Assembly (NCBI GenBank): GCA_017744285.1
Contig: JAGIBP010000038.1
Coordinates: 1 to 54,675 of the forward strand
Length of the DNA: 54,675 bases
From: Variovorax sp.
GTDB lineage: Bacteria > Pseudomonadota > Gammaproteobacteria > Burkholderiales > Burkholderiaceae_C
Reading direction: 5' to 3'
Part shown: positions 1 to 8,738 of the stretch, piece by piece
Layout: each line of letters starts with the position of its first letter
How positions within the stretch are numbered: position 1 is the first letter of the stretch
Program-made: the position numbers and the translations under genes
Notes under the pieces: generated by a model
Databases searched by the model: none
Told to the model about the DNA's origin: nothing
The model's input: the letters and a program-made list of their open reading frames with translations, nothing else

Positions 1-27
1 CGTCTGAAGGATGTTGTCGGTCTTCAT
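1..27 (-). CDS. 5' end of a leftward CDS, possibly cysteine synthase
   Basis: Read on the minus strand from 27, an ATG opens nine codons (MKTDNILQT) before the window edge. This N-terminus resembles that of cysteine synthase family proteins of Comamonadaceae, which continue with an IGNTP motif, but the diagnostic residues lie outside the window. No strong ribosome binding site is visible upstream. It would be divergent from rnpB. Both the reality of the gene and its identity are tentative. Confidence 0.35.
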
Positions 28-79
28 GGGTGCTGGGCCTCGGCGGTGCGATGGATGAGAACGGGAGCGCCATTGTGGC

Positions 80-85
80 GATAAT
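80..85 (+). promoter_or_regulatory. -10 box of rnpB
   Basis: GATAAT lies six bases before the predicted 5' end of RNase P RNA at 92. This is the expected distance from a sigma-70 -10 element to the transcription start. No good -35 hexamer is seen 16-18 nt upstream. Confidence 0.6.
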
Positions 86-91
86 CGGGGC

Positions 92-416
92 GTGAAGCAC
101 GCCGGACCGCCGCTGGTGCAAGTCTCGAAAGAGCGCACTGGAGGAACGTCCGGACTGCACAGGACAGCGCAGGAGCTAACGGCTCTCCACCGCGAGGTGA
201 GGATCAGAGCAACAGAGACGAGCCGATTCAGTTCGGGTGAAACGGGCAATCTCTGCGCGCAGCAACACCAAGTAGGCCAGCGTCGATGTGGTTCCGCAGA
301 GCTGGCGGGTAGGTGGCATCGAGCCGTCTGGTGACAGGCGGCCCAGAGTAATGGCGGTCACGCTGGGGTTCGAGAGGATCTCAGTGCACAGAATCCGGCT
401 TACAGGCGTGCTTCAC
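92..416 (+). ncRNA. rnpB: RNase P RNA (class A)
   Basis: This is the catalytic RNA of RNase P, which removes 5' leaders from tRNA precursors. The ends at 92-103 and 405-416 are perfectly complementary over 12 bp and form helix P1. The conserved core GAGGAACGTCCGGACTGC is at 141-158. The 3' conserved segment ACAGAATCCGGCTTAC is at 388-403. The length, about 325 nt, is normal for a proteobacterial RNase P RNA. The 3' end lies only 11 nt from the stop codon of the convergent pseudouridine synthase gene, and no T-rich terminator is visible, so read-through antisense to rnpB is possible. Confidence 0.93.
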
Positions 417-427
417 ACATTTCTTCT

Positions 428-1135
428 TCAGAACTTCTCGTGCGGCAGCAGGTAGCGCCACTGGCCGGGCAATAGGCCGGCGAGCGGAACGCGCCCGATG
501 CGGATGCGTTTCATCGATTGCATGCGCAGGCCGGCCTCGGTGCACAGGTGGGCGATCTGGCCGGGCCTGGGGCCCTTGATCGCGAAGCGCAGGCCGGTGT
601 GGCCTTCGCCGCGCTGGCCGACGCTCACGCGCGCCGGCGAGCGGTCGAAACGCGCGAGGGTCTCGGGCCCGACGGCGCCTTCCACATCCACCATGATCTC
701 GTGCTCGATGATCGCTGCGTCCTCGTGCAGCCGGCGCTCGACGCGCCATTCCTGCGTGAAGACCACGAGCCCGCTCGCGCCGGTTTCCAGCGGGGTCATG
801 CAGCGCTGCCCGGCCGCGTGGCGCGGCAGAAAGCGCAGGCCCGCGCGTCCGGGTTCGTGATGGTTCGCGGGCACCAGCAGGCGGTGCGCGTCGTCGGTCG
901 GCATGCCGGCGGGCTTGTGCAGCAGCAGGGTGACAGGCGTCACCGGCTGCGGGCGCACGCCGGGCTCGATGTCCACGCGCTGGCTGGGCAGCACGCGCGT
1001 CTGCGGCAGCAGGGCGGGTTCGCCGTCGATGCGGACCGCGCCGTTCTCGATCAGCAGTTCGGCCTCGCGCCGCGAGCAGCCGGCCTGCGCCGCCACGCGC
1101 TTGGCGAGCCGGATGCCTTCATCCGCATCGGTCAT
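428..1135 (-). CDS. RsuA/RluF-type RNA pseudouridine synthase with atypical active site
   Basis: The 235-residue protein has an N-terminal S4 RNA-binding domain (about residues 8-60) and a C-terminal pseudouridine synthase domain, as in the RsuA/RluB/E/F family, which isomerises uridine in rRNA or tRNA. In the family the catalytic motif is RLDxDTxGL with an invariant Asp. Here the aligned segment reads PLETGASGL, with Glu117 (codon 785-787) in the Asp position, so activity is uncertain. The ATG at 1135 was chosen because a GAGG stands about nine bases upstream. This ATG overlaps the TGA of a 25-codon micro-ORF. The C-terminus is normal (ends LLPHEKF). Confidence 0.8.
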   Translation of the reverse strand: MTDADEGIRLAKRVAAQAGCSRREAELLIENGAVRIDGEPALLPQTRVLPSQRVDIEPGVRPQPVTPVTLLLHKPAGMPTDDAHRLLVPANHHEPGRAGLRFLPRHAAGQRCMTPLETGASGLVVFTQEWRVERRLHEDAAIIEHEIMVDVEGAVGPETLARFDRSPARVSVGQRGEGHTGLRFAIKGPRPGQIAHLCTEAGLRMQSMKRIRIGRVPLAGLLPGQWRYLLPHEKF

Positions 1136-1209
1136 GGCGAGCGCCTCGTTGCACGACGTTCGCGCGGCAGCGCTTCGGGATTCGCCATCGCAGCGTCCGG
1201 GCGGCTCAT
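1132..1209 (-). CDS. Micro-ORF linking the Nudix-MBL and RsuA-like genes
   Basis: A 25-codon frame begins MSRPDAAMANPEAL and ends at a TGA. Its ATG overlaps the stop of the Nudix-MBL gene (ATGA at 1209-1206). Its own TGA overlaps the start of the pseudouridine synthase (ATGA at 1135-1132). Most of it is made of a repeat that also occurs after murF. It may act only as a translational-coupling linker, or be translated by chance; nothing shows that the peptide has a function. Confidence 0.35.
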   Translation of the reverse strand: MSRPDAAMANPEALPRERRATRRSP

Positions 1210-1212
1210 GCG
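1156..1212 (-). repeat. Junction repeat, copy A
   Basis: These 57 bases, read on the minus strand, match 48 of 57 positions of 24223-24279 on the plus strand. Both copies begin CGCATGA, which contains the stop codon of the gene just upstream, and both contain GGCGAAT and CCGAAGCGCTGC. The pattern suggests a dispersed short element placed at gene 3' ends. Confidence 0.7.
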
Positions 1213-2864
1213 GGGGCGCCCTGCCGGATGCGCTCGACATGCGCGGCGAGCGATCGCGCGGCCACCGGCCACATGCGCTCGGGCACGTCGTCGTAGGCGA
1301 GGGGAAGCCACTGTTCGAGCGTGCCTTGCGGGAGCTGGCGCATCGCGGCGGCGATCTTGGCTTCGCGCCTGAGGCGGTGCGCCTTCAGGTGCGCGATGGC
1401 CGCGCGCGCCTCGCCGAGCACGTAGCCGTGGGCCGGCAGGATGAAGGCGATGTCGCCCTCGGCGCATGCCTTGTCGAGCTTGTCGAGGGAGTCGAGGTAG
1501 GCGTTCATGTTGCCGTCCGGCGGGTCGATGACGGTGGTGCTGCCGTTGAGCACGTGGTCGCCGGAGAACAGCAGCCCGTCTTCCTCCAGCACCAGGCAGA
1601 GGTGGTTGGCCGCGTGGCCCGGCGTGTGCACCGCGCGCAGTGTGTGCGTGTGCGCGCCCGCTTCGAGCACGATGCGTTCGCCGTCCGCGAGTTCGCGGTC
1701 GGGCGTGAAGCGCGCGGACGAGCGCGCGGTGGGCGCCGAGGCCAGTCCGAGGATCGGCGGCGTCGTCTTGCAGAGTTTCTGCAGCGGCGCGGCGCCGGGC
1801 GAATGGTCGGCATGCGAATGCGTGCAGACGATCGCGCGGATGTCGCCCCCGGTCGCGCGCCAGAGCCTGTCGATGTGCCCGGCATCGTTCGGGCCGGGAT
1901 CGATCACGACGTAGCCGGTGGCGGTATCGCCCACGATGTAGCTGTTGGTGCCGGGGCCGGTCATCGCGCCCGGGTTGCCCGCCGTGAGGCGCTGCACGTT
2001 CTTCAGCAGCGGCACGGGCGTGTCGCTCTGCCAGTCGAGCGTGTGCACGATCTGGCCGTCGGGGCTCACCAGCTTGAGCTCGCCGAAGGCCGATTCGTGT
2101 TCCATGTAGCGCGCGTCTTCCCCGCGCAGCAGGCCGGCGCGCGGGCAACTGGTCCACAGCGGGCCTTCGCCGCCCGTGCGGCTCGCGCAGGCGTCGAGCA
2201 CCGCGTCGACCGTCGGGAAGGCCGCGAGGCGTTCCAGCGTGCGCACCGTCGGGAAGATCATGAAGAAGCTGCCGGCCTTGTGGCGCGCGAGCGCATCGGC
2301 GGGGCGCACCCAGCAGGGCTCGAACTGCTCGGCCTCGTCGGCGCTGGGGGTCTGGCCGTCGGGCATGCGCGCCACCAGGAAGGGCACGTCGAAGCGCTTG
2401 GGCAGGTCGCGGTCGGTGATCCAGTGCGCCAGGGTGAAGACCTGGTCGGTCGCGAGCAGCAGGCCGCGCGCCGCGCACTGCTCGGCGAAGGCGACCGTGG
2501 TGGCGGCGGTGCCGCGGTCCATCGAGGCGAACTCGCCGGGCGCGACGGGCCGCCCGTCCGGATGGCGCGCCAGCAGCACGCCCAGTTCCTCGAAGCTCTC
2601 GCGGATCGCGGCGATCGCCTGCGTGAGCTGTTCGTCGCCTTGCGTGCCGCGGCGCGTGGCGATCGCGCGCGCGGCGCTGTCGCGCTCGTCGATGCGTCCG
2701 CCCGGGAAGACGTAGGCGCCCGGCGCGAAGCTGGCCTGGGCCGAGCGGCGCGTCATGAGCACCTCGAGGCCATCGGGCGTGTCGCGCAGCAGGAGCACGG
2801 TGGCGGCGGCGTAGGTGGGCGCCGGTTCGCGCTGGGGATGAAGCAGTTGGGTGGGGCGTACCAT
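1206..2864 (-). CDS. Nudix hydrolase / metallo-beta-lactamase-fold hydrolase fusion
   Basis: The 552-residue protein is a two-domain hydrolase. Residues 15-200 are Nudix-like: FPGGRID at 53-59 and RESFEELG at 89-96 form the Nudix box, with a roughly 20-residue insertion between the Gly-rich part and the RExxEE part. Residues 285-550 are an MBL fold of the LACTB2/glyoxalase II type, with HSHADH at 349-354 and later HTPGH and FSGDH motifs for two metal ions. The substrate cannot be read from sequence; Nudix domains of this type often act on CoA or nucleotide diphosphates. It is first in a minus-strand operon with the micro-ORF and the RsuA-like gene. A GATAAT eight bases before the ATG suggests a nearly leaderless mRNA. 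Confidence 0.85.
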   Translation of the reverse strand: MVRPTQLLHPQREPAPTYAAATVLLLRDTPDGLEVLMTRRSAQASFAPGAYVFPGGRIDERDSAARAIATRRGTQGDEQLTQAIAAIRESFEELGVLLARHPDGRPVAPGEFASMDRGTAATTVAFAEQCAARGLLLATDQVFTLAHWITDRDLPKRFDVPFLVARMPDGQTPSADEAEQFEPCWVRPADALARHKAGSFFMIFPTVRTLERLAAFPTVDAVLDACASRTGGEGPLWTSCPRAGLLRGEDARYMEHESAFGELKLVSPDGQIVHTLDWQSDTPVPLLKNVQRLTAGNPGAMTGPGTNSYIVGDTATGYVVIDPGPNDAGHIDRLWRATGGDIRAIVCTHSHADHSPGAAPLQKLCKTTPPILGLASAPTARSSARFTPDRELADGERIVLEAGAHTHTLRAVHTPGHAANHLCLVLEEDGLLFSGDHVLNGSTTVIDPPDGNMNAYLDSLDKLDKACAEGDIAFILPAHGYVLGEARAAIAHLKAHRLRREAKIAAAMRQLPQGTLEQWLPLAYDDVPERMWPVAARSLAAHVERIRQGAPA

Positions 2865-2945
2865 GATCCGCGATTATCGGGAGAAGGCCGCGAGCCCGCG
2901 CCGGCGCCATGTGACACGGCCGGCGCCCGTCCCTAGAATGAAGCG
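2865..2945. promoter_or_regulatory. Divergent promoters of Nudix-MBL gene and nfeD
   Basis: For nfeD (plus), GTGACA at 2911-2916 and TAGAAT at 2934-2939 are separated by 17 nt and end six bases before the ATG at 2946. For the leftward gene, GATAAT (reverse complement of 2873-2878) ends eight bases before its ATG at 2864; its -35 is not clear. Both transcripts would have almost no 5' untranslated region. Confidence 0.6.
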
Positions 2946-4364
2946 ATGAGGTCCGCCAGAGCATGGTTGACGGGACTGGTCCTCCTCGCCTGCGCGGCAG
3001 GAGCGGCCCATGCCCAAGCCGTGCCTGGTGCTTCGCCCGCCCCCCGGCCCGAGCCGCCGGCGGCCGCGTCCTCCGCCGTGACGGCGCGCGGCACCGTGGT
3101 CCTGATGGAACTCGAAGGTGCGATCGGCCCGGCGGCGGTCGACTACGTGCGCCGCGGACTCAAGCAGGCCGAACGGGCCGGCGCGCGGCTGGTGGTCCTG
3201 CAGATCGACACGCCGGGCGGGCTCGATGCCTCCATGCGCAGCATCATCAAGGACATCCTCGCCTCGCCGGTGCCGGTGGCCGGTTTCGTGGCGCCGAACG
3301 GCGCGCGCGCGGCGAGCGCCGGCACCTACATCCTCTATGCGAGCCACATCGCGGCGATGGCGCCGGCGTCCAACCTCGGCGCGGCGACGCCGGTGGCGAT
3401 CGGGATGCCGACCCCGGCCGCGCCGAGCGCCAAGCCCGAGCCCGCCGGCAAGGGCGGCGAAGCCGGCGGCGACGCAATGACCGCCAAGCGCCTGGCCGAT
3501 GCCTCGGCCTACATCCGCAGCCTCGCCCAGCTGCGCGGACGCAATGCCGACTGGGGCGAGAAGGCCGTTCGCGAATCCGTGAGCCTGTCGGCGCAGGAGG
3601 CGCTCGACCTGAAGGTCATCGACCTGGTGGCGCGCGACGTGCAGGACCTGCTGCAGCAGGTGAACGGACGCGAGGTGCGCACCATCGACGGCCCCGTGAA
3701 GCTGTCCACGCAGCGCGCCGAGCTGCTGATGGTCGACGCGGACTGGCGCAGCCGGCTGCTGTCGGTGATCACCGAACCCAGCCTCGCGCTGATCCTGCTG
3801 ATGATCGGCGTCTACGGCCTGCTGTTCGAGTTCTCGAACCCGGGCTTCGTGCTGCCGGGCGTGGTCGGCGCGATCTGCCTGATGCTCGCGCTCTTCGGGC
3901 TGCAGATGCTGCCGGTCAACTATGCGGGGCTGGGGCTCATCTTCCTCGGCGTGGCCTTCCTCATCGCGGAAGCCTTCCTGCCGACCTTCGGCGTGCTCGG
4001 CGTGGGCGGCATCGCGTCCTTCTGCATCGGCGCGGTGCTGCTCATCGACAACGACGCGCCGGGCTTCGGCGTGCCGCTGTGGCTGATCGGCGTGCTGGCC
4101 GTGGTGTCCGCGGCGTTCATCCTGGTGGTCGGCGGCATCGCGGCGAAGACGCGCCGGCGCCCGCTCGCGGTCGGTGTCTCCACGCTGGTCGGCGCGACGG
4201 GCGAACTGGTCGAGTTCGCCGACGGCGAGGGCTGGGCGCAGATCCATGGCGACTACTGGAAGGTGCGCGGGCCGGCGGCGCTGCGGCCGGGGCGGCGCAT
4301 CCGCGTCACCCGGGTCCAGGGCCCGGCGCTGCATGTGACCGACGACAACCCGGCAGGGGCCTGA
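2946..4364 (+). CDS. nfeD: NfeD-family membrane serine protease
   Basis: The 472-residue protein belongs to the long NfeD (ClpP-class, SppA-like) family, which pairs with slipins in a membrane quality-control role. A signal peptide covers about residues 1-24 (ends AHAQA). The protease domain follows at 48-260, with IDTPGG at 87-92 and the likely nucleophile Ser124 in RAASAGTY; Lys181 is a candidate general base. Several transmembrane helices lie at about 275-400, and a C-terminal OB-like NfeD domain at about 405-470. A slipin gene starts two bases after the stop, the usual partner. A Pro/Ala-rich low-complexity stretch (26-45) follows the signal peptide. Confidence 0.9.
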   Translation: MRSARAWLTGLVLLACAAGAAHAQAVPGASPAPRPEPPAAASSAVTARGTVVLMELEGAIGPAAVDYVRRGLKQAERAGARLVVLQIDTPGGLDASMRSIIKDILASPVPVAGFVAPNGARAASAGTYILYASHIAAMAPASNLGAATPVAIGMPTPAAPSAKPEPAGKGGEAGGDAMTAKRLADASAYIRSLAQLRGRNADWGEKAVRESVSLSAQEALDLKVIDLVARDVQDLLQQVNGREVRTIDGPVKLSTQRAELLMVDADWRSRLLSVITEPSLALILLMIGVYGLLFEFSNPGFVLPGVVGAICLMLALFGLQMLPVNYAGLGLIFLGVAFLIAEAFLPTFGVLGVGGIASFCIGAVLLIDNDAPGFGVPLWLIGVLAVVSAAFILVVGGIAAKTRRRPLAVGVSTLVGATGELVEFADGEGWAQIHGDYWKVRGPAALRPGRRIRVTRVQGPALHVTDDNPAGA

Positions 4365-4366
4365 CC

Positions 4367-5155
4367 ATGTTCATCAACTTCAGTCTCGTGCTGTTCGTCT
4401 TCTTCGTCGTGCTGCTGGCGCTGCTGGCGGCCTCGTCGCTGCGCATCCTGCGCGAATACGAGCGCGGCGTGGTGTTCCAGCTCGGCCGCTTCTGGAAGGT
4501 CAAGGGGCCGGGGCTCGTGATCCTGATCCCCGGCATCCAGCAGATGGTGCGCGTGGGGCTGCGCGTGATGGTGCTCGACATCCCGAGCCAGGACCTCATC
4601 ACCCGCGACAACGTGTCGGTCAAGGTGAACGCGGTGCTCTACTTCCGCGTGATCGATCCCGAGAAGGCCATCATCCAGGTCGAGAAGTACTTCGAGGCCA
4701 CCAGCCAGATCGCGCAGACCACGCTGCGCGCGGTGCTCGGCAAGCACGAGCTCGACGACCTGCTCGCCGAGCGCGAGCGGCTCAACCTCGACATCCAGAA
4801 GACGCTCGAGGCCCAGACCTTCGTGTGGGGCATCAAGGTGAACAATGTCGAGATCAAGCACGTGGACCTCAACGACAGCATGGTGCGCGCGATCGCCCGC
4901 CAGGCCGAGGCCGAGCGCGAGCGGCGCGCCAAGGTCATCCATGCCGAAGGCGAGCTGCAGGCGGCGGCCAAGCTGGCCGAGGCGGCCGAGATCCTCGGGC
5001 GCCAGCCGCAGGCGCTGCAGCTGCGCTACCTGGAGACGCTGACGGTGATCGCGGCCGACAAGAACTCGACCATCGTGTTCCCGCTGCCCGTCGACGTCAT
5101 CGGCCCGTTCATGCAGGCCATGCAGCAGCGCAAGCCGGCCGAACCCGCCGCCTGA
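4367..5155 (+). CDS. Slipin (stomatin/prohibitin-like SPFH protein)
   Basis: The 262-residue membrane protein has one N-terminal membrane segment (about 5-25), an SPFH domain (about 28-175, with [14 protein letters not shown]) and a charged coiled coil (about 177-210, [14 protein letters not shown]). Slipins oligomerise at the inner face of membranes and are cleaved by the NfeD protease encoded in the same operon in many bacteria. The gene starts two bases after nfeD, so the two are almost certainly co-translated. Length and ending are normal for the family. Confidence 0.9.
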   Translation: MFINFSLVLFVFFVVLLALLAASSLRILREYERGVVFQLGRFWKVKGPGLVILIPGIQQMVRVGLRVMVLDIPSQDLITRDNVSVKVNAVLYFRVIDPEKAIIQVEKYFEATSQIAQTTLRAVLGKHELDDLLAERERLNLDIQKTLEAQTFVWGIKVNNVEIKHVDLNDSMVRAIARQAEAERERRAKVIHAEGELQAAAKLAEAAEILGRQPQALQLRYLETLTVIAADKNSTIVFPLPVDVIGPFMQAMQQRKPAEPAA

Positions 5156-5220
5156 TGAACGCCAGCGGCCGCGGCGGCCCGTGGCAAGATCGATCGTCTT
5201 CTGTTTCCGGGTGATCTGGC

Positions 5221-6195
5221 ATGCTGGTCAACTGCGTCGTCTACGAAAACGGCAACAAGCTTGCCGACATTCCCGTCTCGAGCATCAGCGAGTACCTCAC
5301 GCTGCCGGGCTGCTTCGTGTGGGTGGCGCTGCACGACGCGACGCCCGAAGAGCTTGCCGAAGTGCAGGAGGAGTTCGCGCTGCACCCGCTCGCGGTCGAG
5401 GACGCGCAGCATGGCCACCAGCGGCCGAAGGTGGAGGAATACGGCGATTCGCTCTTCGTCGTGATGCACCTGCTGGAGCCGCGCAGCGGCGGCGAGCCGA
5501 GGCTCGACGTCGGCGAGATCGACGTCTTCGTCGGCAGGAACTACGTGGTGTCGGTGCGCAGCCGCAGCGAGCACGGCTTCACCGAAGTGCGCGACCGGTG
5601 CGAGCGCGAGCCGGAGCTGCTCCGGAACGGGCCCGGCTTCGTGCTCTACGCGCTGATGGACGCGGTGGTCGATCGCTACTTCCCGGTCATCGATGCCTTC
5701 GAGGTCGAGCTGGAAACCATCGAGCAGCAGATCTTCACCAAGGGCGCGGCGCGCGAGAACATCCGGCACCTGTACGGACTCAAGCAGCGGCTCACGTTGC
5801 TCAAGCACGCGGTGGCCCCGCTGCTGGAGGGCACGGGCAAGCTCTACGGCGGGCGGGTGCCGCAGATCTGCGTCGGCACGCAGGCCTACTTCCGCGACGT
5901 GGTCGACCACATGGGGCGCATCAACGCGTCGACCGACACCATCCGCGACACCATCGGCACCGCGATCAGCGTGAACCTGTCGATGGTGACCATCGAGGAC
6001 AACGAGGTCACCAAGCGGCTGGCCGCCTGGGCCGCCATCTTCGCGGTGTGCACTTCGTTCGCGGGGATCTGGGGCATGAACTTCAAGTTCATGCCCGAGC
6101 TCGAGTGGCGCTACGGCTATATCGTCGCGCTCGCGCTCATCGGCTCGCTCTGCGGCTACCTCTACTACCGCTTCAGGCGCGCCGGCTGGGTCTAG
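5221..6195 (+). CDS. corA: Magnesium/cobalt transporter CorA
   Basis: The 324-residue protein is a CorA-type divalent cation channel. A large soluble N-terminal domain (1-265) is followed by two C-terminal membrane helices. The signature GMN is at about 285-287, at the end of the first helix, in the context WGMNFKFMPELEW. The C-terminus is basic (YRFRRAGWV), as expected for the cytoplasmic end. It is preceded by a 65-nt gap after the slipin gene that shows no clear promoter. Confidence 0.93.
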   Translation: MLVNCVVYENGNKLADIPVSSISEYLTLPGCFVWVALHDATPEELAEVQEEFALHPLAVEDAQHGHQRPKVEEYGDSLFVVMHLLEPRSGGEPRLDVGEIDVFVGRNYVVSVRSRSEHGFTEVRDRCEREPELLRNGPGFVLYALMDAVVDRYFPVIDAFEVELETIEQQIFTKGAARENIRHLYGLKQRLTLLKHAVAPLLEGTGKLYGGRVPQICVGTQAYFRDVVDHMGRINASTDTIRDTIGTAISVNLSMVTIEDNEVTKRLAAWAAIFAVCTSFAGIWGMNFKFMPELEWRYGYIVALALIGSLCGYLYYRFRRAGWV

Positions 6196-6237
6196 GGTCA
6201 CGAAAGGACGACGATGGACGAAGAGCGAGGACACCCG

Positions 6238-7152
6238 ATGAAGATTGCAGTGATGGGCGCCGGCGCGGTCGGCTGCTACTACGGCGGCATGCTGGCGCGG
6301 GCCGGCCATGCGGTGACGCTGATCGGGCGGCCGCAGCACGTGGAGGCGATCGGCCGCGACGGATTGCTGCTCGATACGCGCAGCTTCCGGGCCCATGTGC
6401 CGCTGGAGGCCAGCACCGAGCCGCACGCGGTGCGGGGCGCCGACCTGGTGCTGTTCTGCGTCAAGTCCACCGACACCGAGAGCGCCGCCGACGCGATGCG
6501 TCCGCACCTCGCGCCCGGGGCCCTCGTCCTCACGCTGCAGAACGGCGTGGACAACGCCGAGCGCCTGCAGGCACGCCTGCCGCAGGAAGTGGCGCCCACG
6601 GTGGTGTACGTCGCGACCGAGATGGCGGGGCCCGGCCACCTCAGGCATCACGGACGCGGCGAACTGGTGATCGCGCCCACCCGCGCCCTGCCGGACATCG
6701 CCCGGACTTTCACGCAGGCAGGCATCCCCACCCAGGTGTCGGACAACGTGGTCGGCGCGCTGTGGATGAAGCTCATCCTCAACTGCGCCTACAACGCGGT
6801 GTCGGCCATCGCCCAACTGCCCTACGGCCGCGTGGTGGAGGGCGAGGGCGTGGATGGCGTGATGCGCGACGTGGTGCGCGAGTGCGTCGCCGTTGCGCAG
6901 GCGAGCGGCGTCGTGCTCCCCGGCGATGCGTGGGCCGCCGTCGCGGGCCTGGTGCAGACGATGCCGACGCAGTATTCGTCCACCGCGCAGGACCTGGCGC
7001 GCGGCAAGCGCAGCGAGATCGACCACCTCAACGGCTTCGTGATGCGCCGGGGCGAGGCGCTCGGCGTGCCGACGCCGGTGAACCGCACGCTGTTCGCGCT
7101 GGTCCGGCTGATCGAGGGGCGCCAGGCGGCGGCCGGGCGCGCCGCAGCGTGA
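6238..7152 (+). CDS. panE: 2-dehydropantoate 2-reductase (ketopantoate reductase family)
   Basis: The 304-residue protein has an N-terminal Rossmann fold with GAGAVGCYYGG (7-17) for NADPH and a C-terminal helical ApbA/PanE domain containing KLILNCAYNAVSAI. The family reduces 2-dehydropantoate to pantoate in coenzyme A synthesis; some paralogues act on other 2-keto acids, so the substrate is inferred. The ATG at 6238 has GAGG seven bases upstream and gives the canonical MKIAVMGAG start. An in-frame ATG at 6214 would add eight residues and is less likely. Confidence 0.85.
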   Translation: MKIAVMGAGAVGCYYGGMLARAGHAVTLIGRPQHVEAIGRDGLLLDTRSFRAHVPLEASTEPHAVRGADLVLFCVKSTDTESAADAMRPHLAPGALVLTLQNGVDNAERLQARLPQEVAPTVVYVATEMAGPGHLRHHGRGELVIAPTRALPDIARTFTQAGIPTQVSDNVVGALWMKLILNCAYNAVSAIAQLPYGRVVEGEGVDGVMRDVVRECVAVAQASGVVLPGDAWAAVAGLVQTMPTQYSSTAQDLARGKRSEIDHLNGFVMRRGEALGVPTPVNRTLFALVRLIEGRQAAAGRAAA

Positions 7153-7164
7153 CGCCGCGCAGCG

Positions 7165-7170
7165 GATAAT
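7165..7170 (+). promoter_or_regulatory. -10 box close to dapF start
   Basis: GATAAT lies six bases before the dapF ATG at 7177, so transcription should begin at or next to the start codon. No convincing -35 is seen, and there is no Shine-Dalgarno sequence before the ATG. Confidence 0.5.
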
Positions 7171-7176
7171 TCCGCG

Positions 7177-8052
7177 ATGCGAATCCGCTTCACCAAGATG
7201 CAGGGTGCCGGCAACGACTTCGTCGTGCTGGACGAGACCCGCGGCGCGCTCGGCCTTTCGCCGGCGCAATACCGTTTCCTGGCCGATCGCCATTTCGGCG
7301 TGGGGGCCGACCAGATCCTGTCAGTGCGGCCCTCGCCGGGCGAAGGCATCGACTTCCAGTACGTGATCCACAACGCGGACGGCGGCGAGGTCGAGCAGTG
7401 CGGCAACGGCGCGCGCTGCTTCATGCGCTTCGTGCACGAGCAGGGCCTCTCGCCCAAGCGCACCGTGCGCGTGCAGACGCTCTCCGGCGTCATCGAGCCG
7501 CGCATGGGCGACGACGGCCGCGTCACGGTCGACATGGGCGCGCCCGTCTTCGAGCCCGCCCGCGTTCCCTTCGACACCGCCGGACTCACCGCGCTGCACG
7601 AAAACGGCTGGCACCGGTGGCACCTCGCCCTGGGCACGCACGCCGACAGCGCGATCGTCTCGGTGGCCGTGCTGTCGATGGGCAATCCGCACGCCGTGCA
7701 GGTGGTCGACGACGTCGACACGGCGCCGGTGGCCGTGCAGGGCCCGCTGATCGAGCGCCATCCCCGGTTTCCGCAGCGCGTCAATGCCGGCTTCATGCAG
7801 GTGCTCGACCGCTCGCACGTGCGGCTTCGCGTCTTCGAGCGCGGAGCGGGCGAGACCCTGGCCTGCGGCACCGGCGCCTGCGCGGCGGTGGTGGCCGGCA
7901 TCCGGCTCGGCCTGCTCGAGCCGCGCGTCGATGTCGAGACCCGCGGCGGCCTGCTCACCATCGAATGGGCCGGCGACGGCGCGCCGGTCCTGATGACCGG
8001 GCCGGCCGTCACCGTCTTCGAAGGCGACATCGACGTACCGGAACTGCCATGA
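7177..8052 (+). CDS. dapF: Diaminopimelate epimerase
   Basis: The 291-residue cytoplasmic enzyme converts LL- to meso-diaminopimelate, needed for lysine and for the peptidoglycan peptide added by MurE. The two active-site cysteines are visible: Cys75 in EQCGNGARC and Cys230 in LACGTGACA. The N-terminus [15 protein letters not shown] is canonical. The stop overlaps the next start (ATGA at 8049-8052). The order dapF, DUF484, xerC is conserved in proteobacteria; here a YdcF-like gene sits inside it. Confidence 0.96.
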   Translation: MRIRFTKMQGAGNDFVVLDETRGALGLSPAQYRFLADRHFGVGADQILSVRPSPGEGIDFQYVIHNADGGEVEQCGNGARCFMRFVHEQGLSPKRTVRVQTLSGVIEPRMGDDGRVTVDMGAPVFEPARVPFDTAGLTALHENGWHRWHLALGTHADSAIVSVAVLSMGNPHAVQVVDDVDTAPVAVQGPLIERHPRFPQRVNAGFMQVLDRSHVRLRVFERGAGETLACGTGACAAVVAGIRLGLLEPRVDVETRGGLLTIEWAGDGAPVLMTGPAVTVFEGDIDVPELP

Positions 8053-8738
8053 CGAATTTCAACCACGACGCCATGAACCCGATCACCGAAGACGACATTG
8101 CCAACTACCTGGCGAACACGCCCGATTTCTTCGAACGCCACGCGCAGCTGCTGGGCCAGGTGCAGCTCACCAGCCCGCACGGCAACCGGGCGGTCAGCCT
8201 GCAGGAGCGCCAGGCCGAAATGCTGCGCGAGAAGATCAAGGCGCTGGAGCACCGCGTCATGGACATGGTGCGCCACGGCACCGAGAACGCGATGACCGCC
8301 GACCGCCTCCAGCGCTGGACCCGCGCGCTGCTGGCCACCCGCGATCCGCGCCAGCTGCCGACGCAGATCGCCGCGCAGATCCAGAGCCTGTTCCTGGTGC
8401 CGCAGGCCGCCATCAAGATCTGGGACTGCGACAGCCTCTACAGCGGCGAGCCCTACGCGCAGGCCGTGAGCGACGACGTGAAGGCGCTCGCCACCTCGCT
8501 CACGGCGCCCTACTGCGGGCTCAATTCGGGCTTCGAGGCGGCCCAGTGGCTCGCCGAGCCGCAGGCCGCGGTCTCGATCGCGCTGCTGCCGCTGCGCTAC
8601 GAGGCCGAGGCGCCGGCCTGCGGCTTGCTGGTGCTCGCCTCGCCCGACGCGCAGCGCTACAACGCCGAGATGGGCACCGACTTCCTGGAGCGCATCGCCG
8701 AACTCGCGTCGGGCGCGCTGTCGCGGCTGCGGTCTTGA
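8049..8738 (+). CDS. DUF484 family protein
   Basis: The 229-residue soluble protein is of the DUF484 family, regularly encoded between dapF and xerC. The N-terminal part (about 10-60: [20 protein letters not shown]) is the family signature. A short coiled coil (about 55-80) leads to a GAF-like domain (about 85-225). No catalytic residues are recognised and its role is not known. Translation can start at the ATG overlapping the dapF stop (8049) or at an internal ATG seven codons later. Confidence 0.85.
   Translation: MTNFNHDAMNPITEDDIANYLANTPDFFERHAQLLGQVQLTSPHGNRAVSLQERQAEMLREKIKALEHRVMDMVRHGTENAMTADRLQRWTRALLATRDPRQLPTQIAAQIQSLFLVPQAAIKIWDCDSLYSGEPYAQAVSDDVKALATSLTAPYCGLNSGFEAAQWLAEPQAAVSIALLPLRYEAEAPACGLLVLASPDAQRYNAEMGTDFLERIAELASGALSRLRS

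Noticed and set aside
903..2936. A 677-codon plus-strand frame and a 610-codon minus-strand frame opposite or inside the Nudix-MBL gene
   Set aside because: Compositional shadows of the real gene; Arg/Ala/Gly/His-rich with no motifs.
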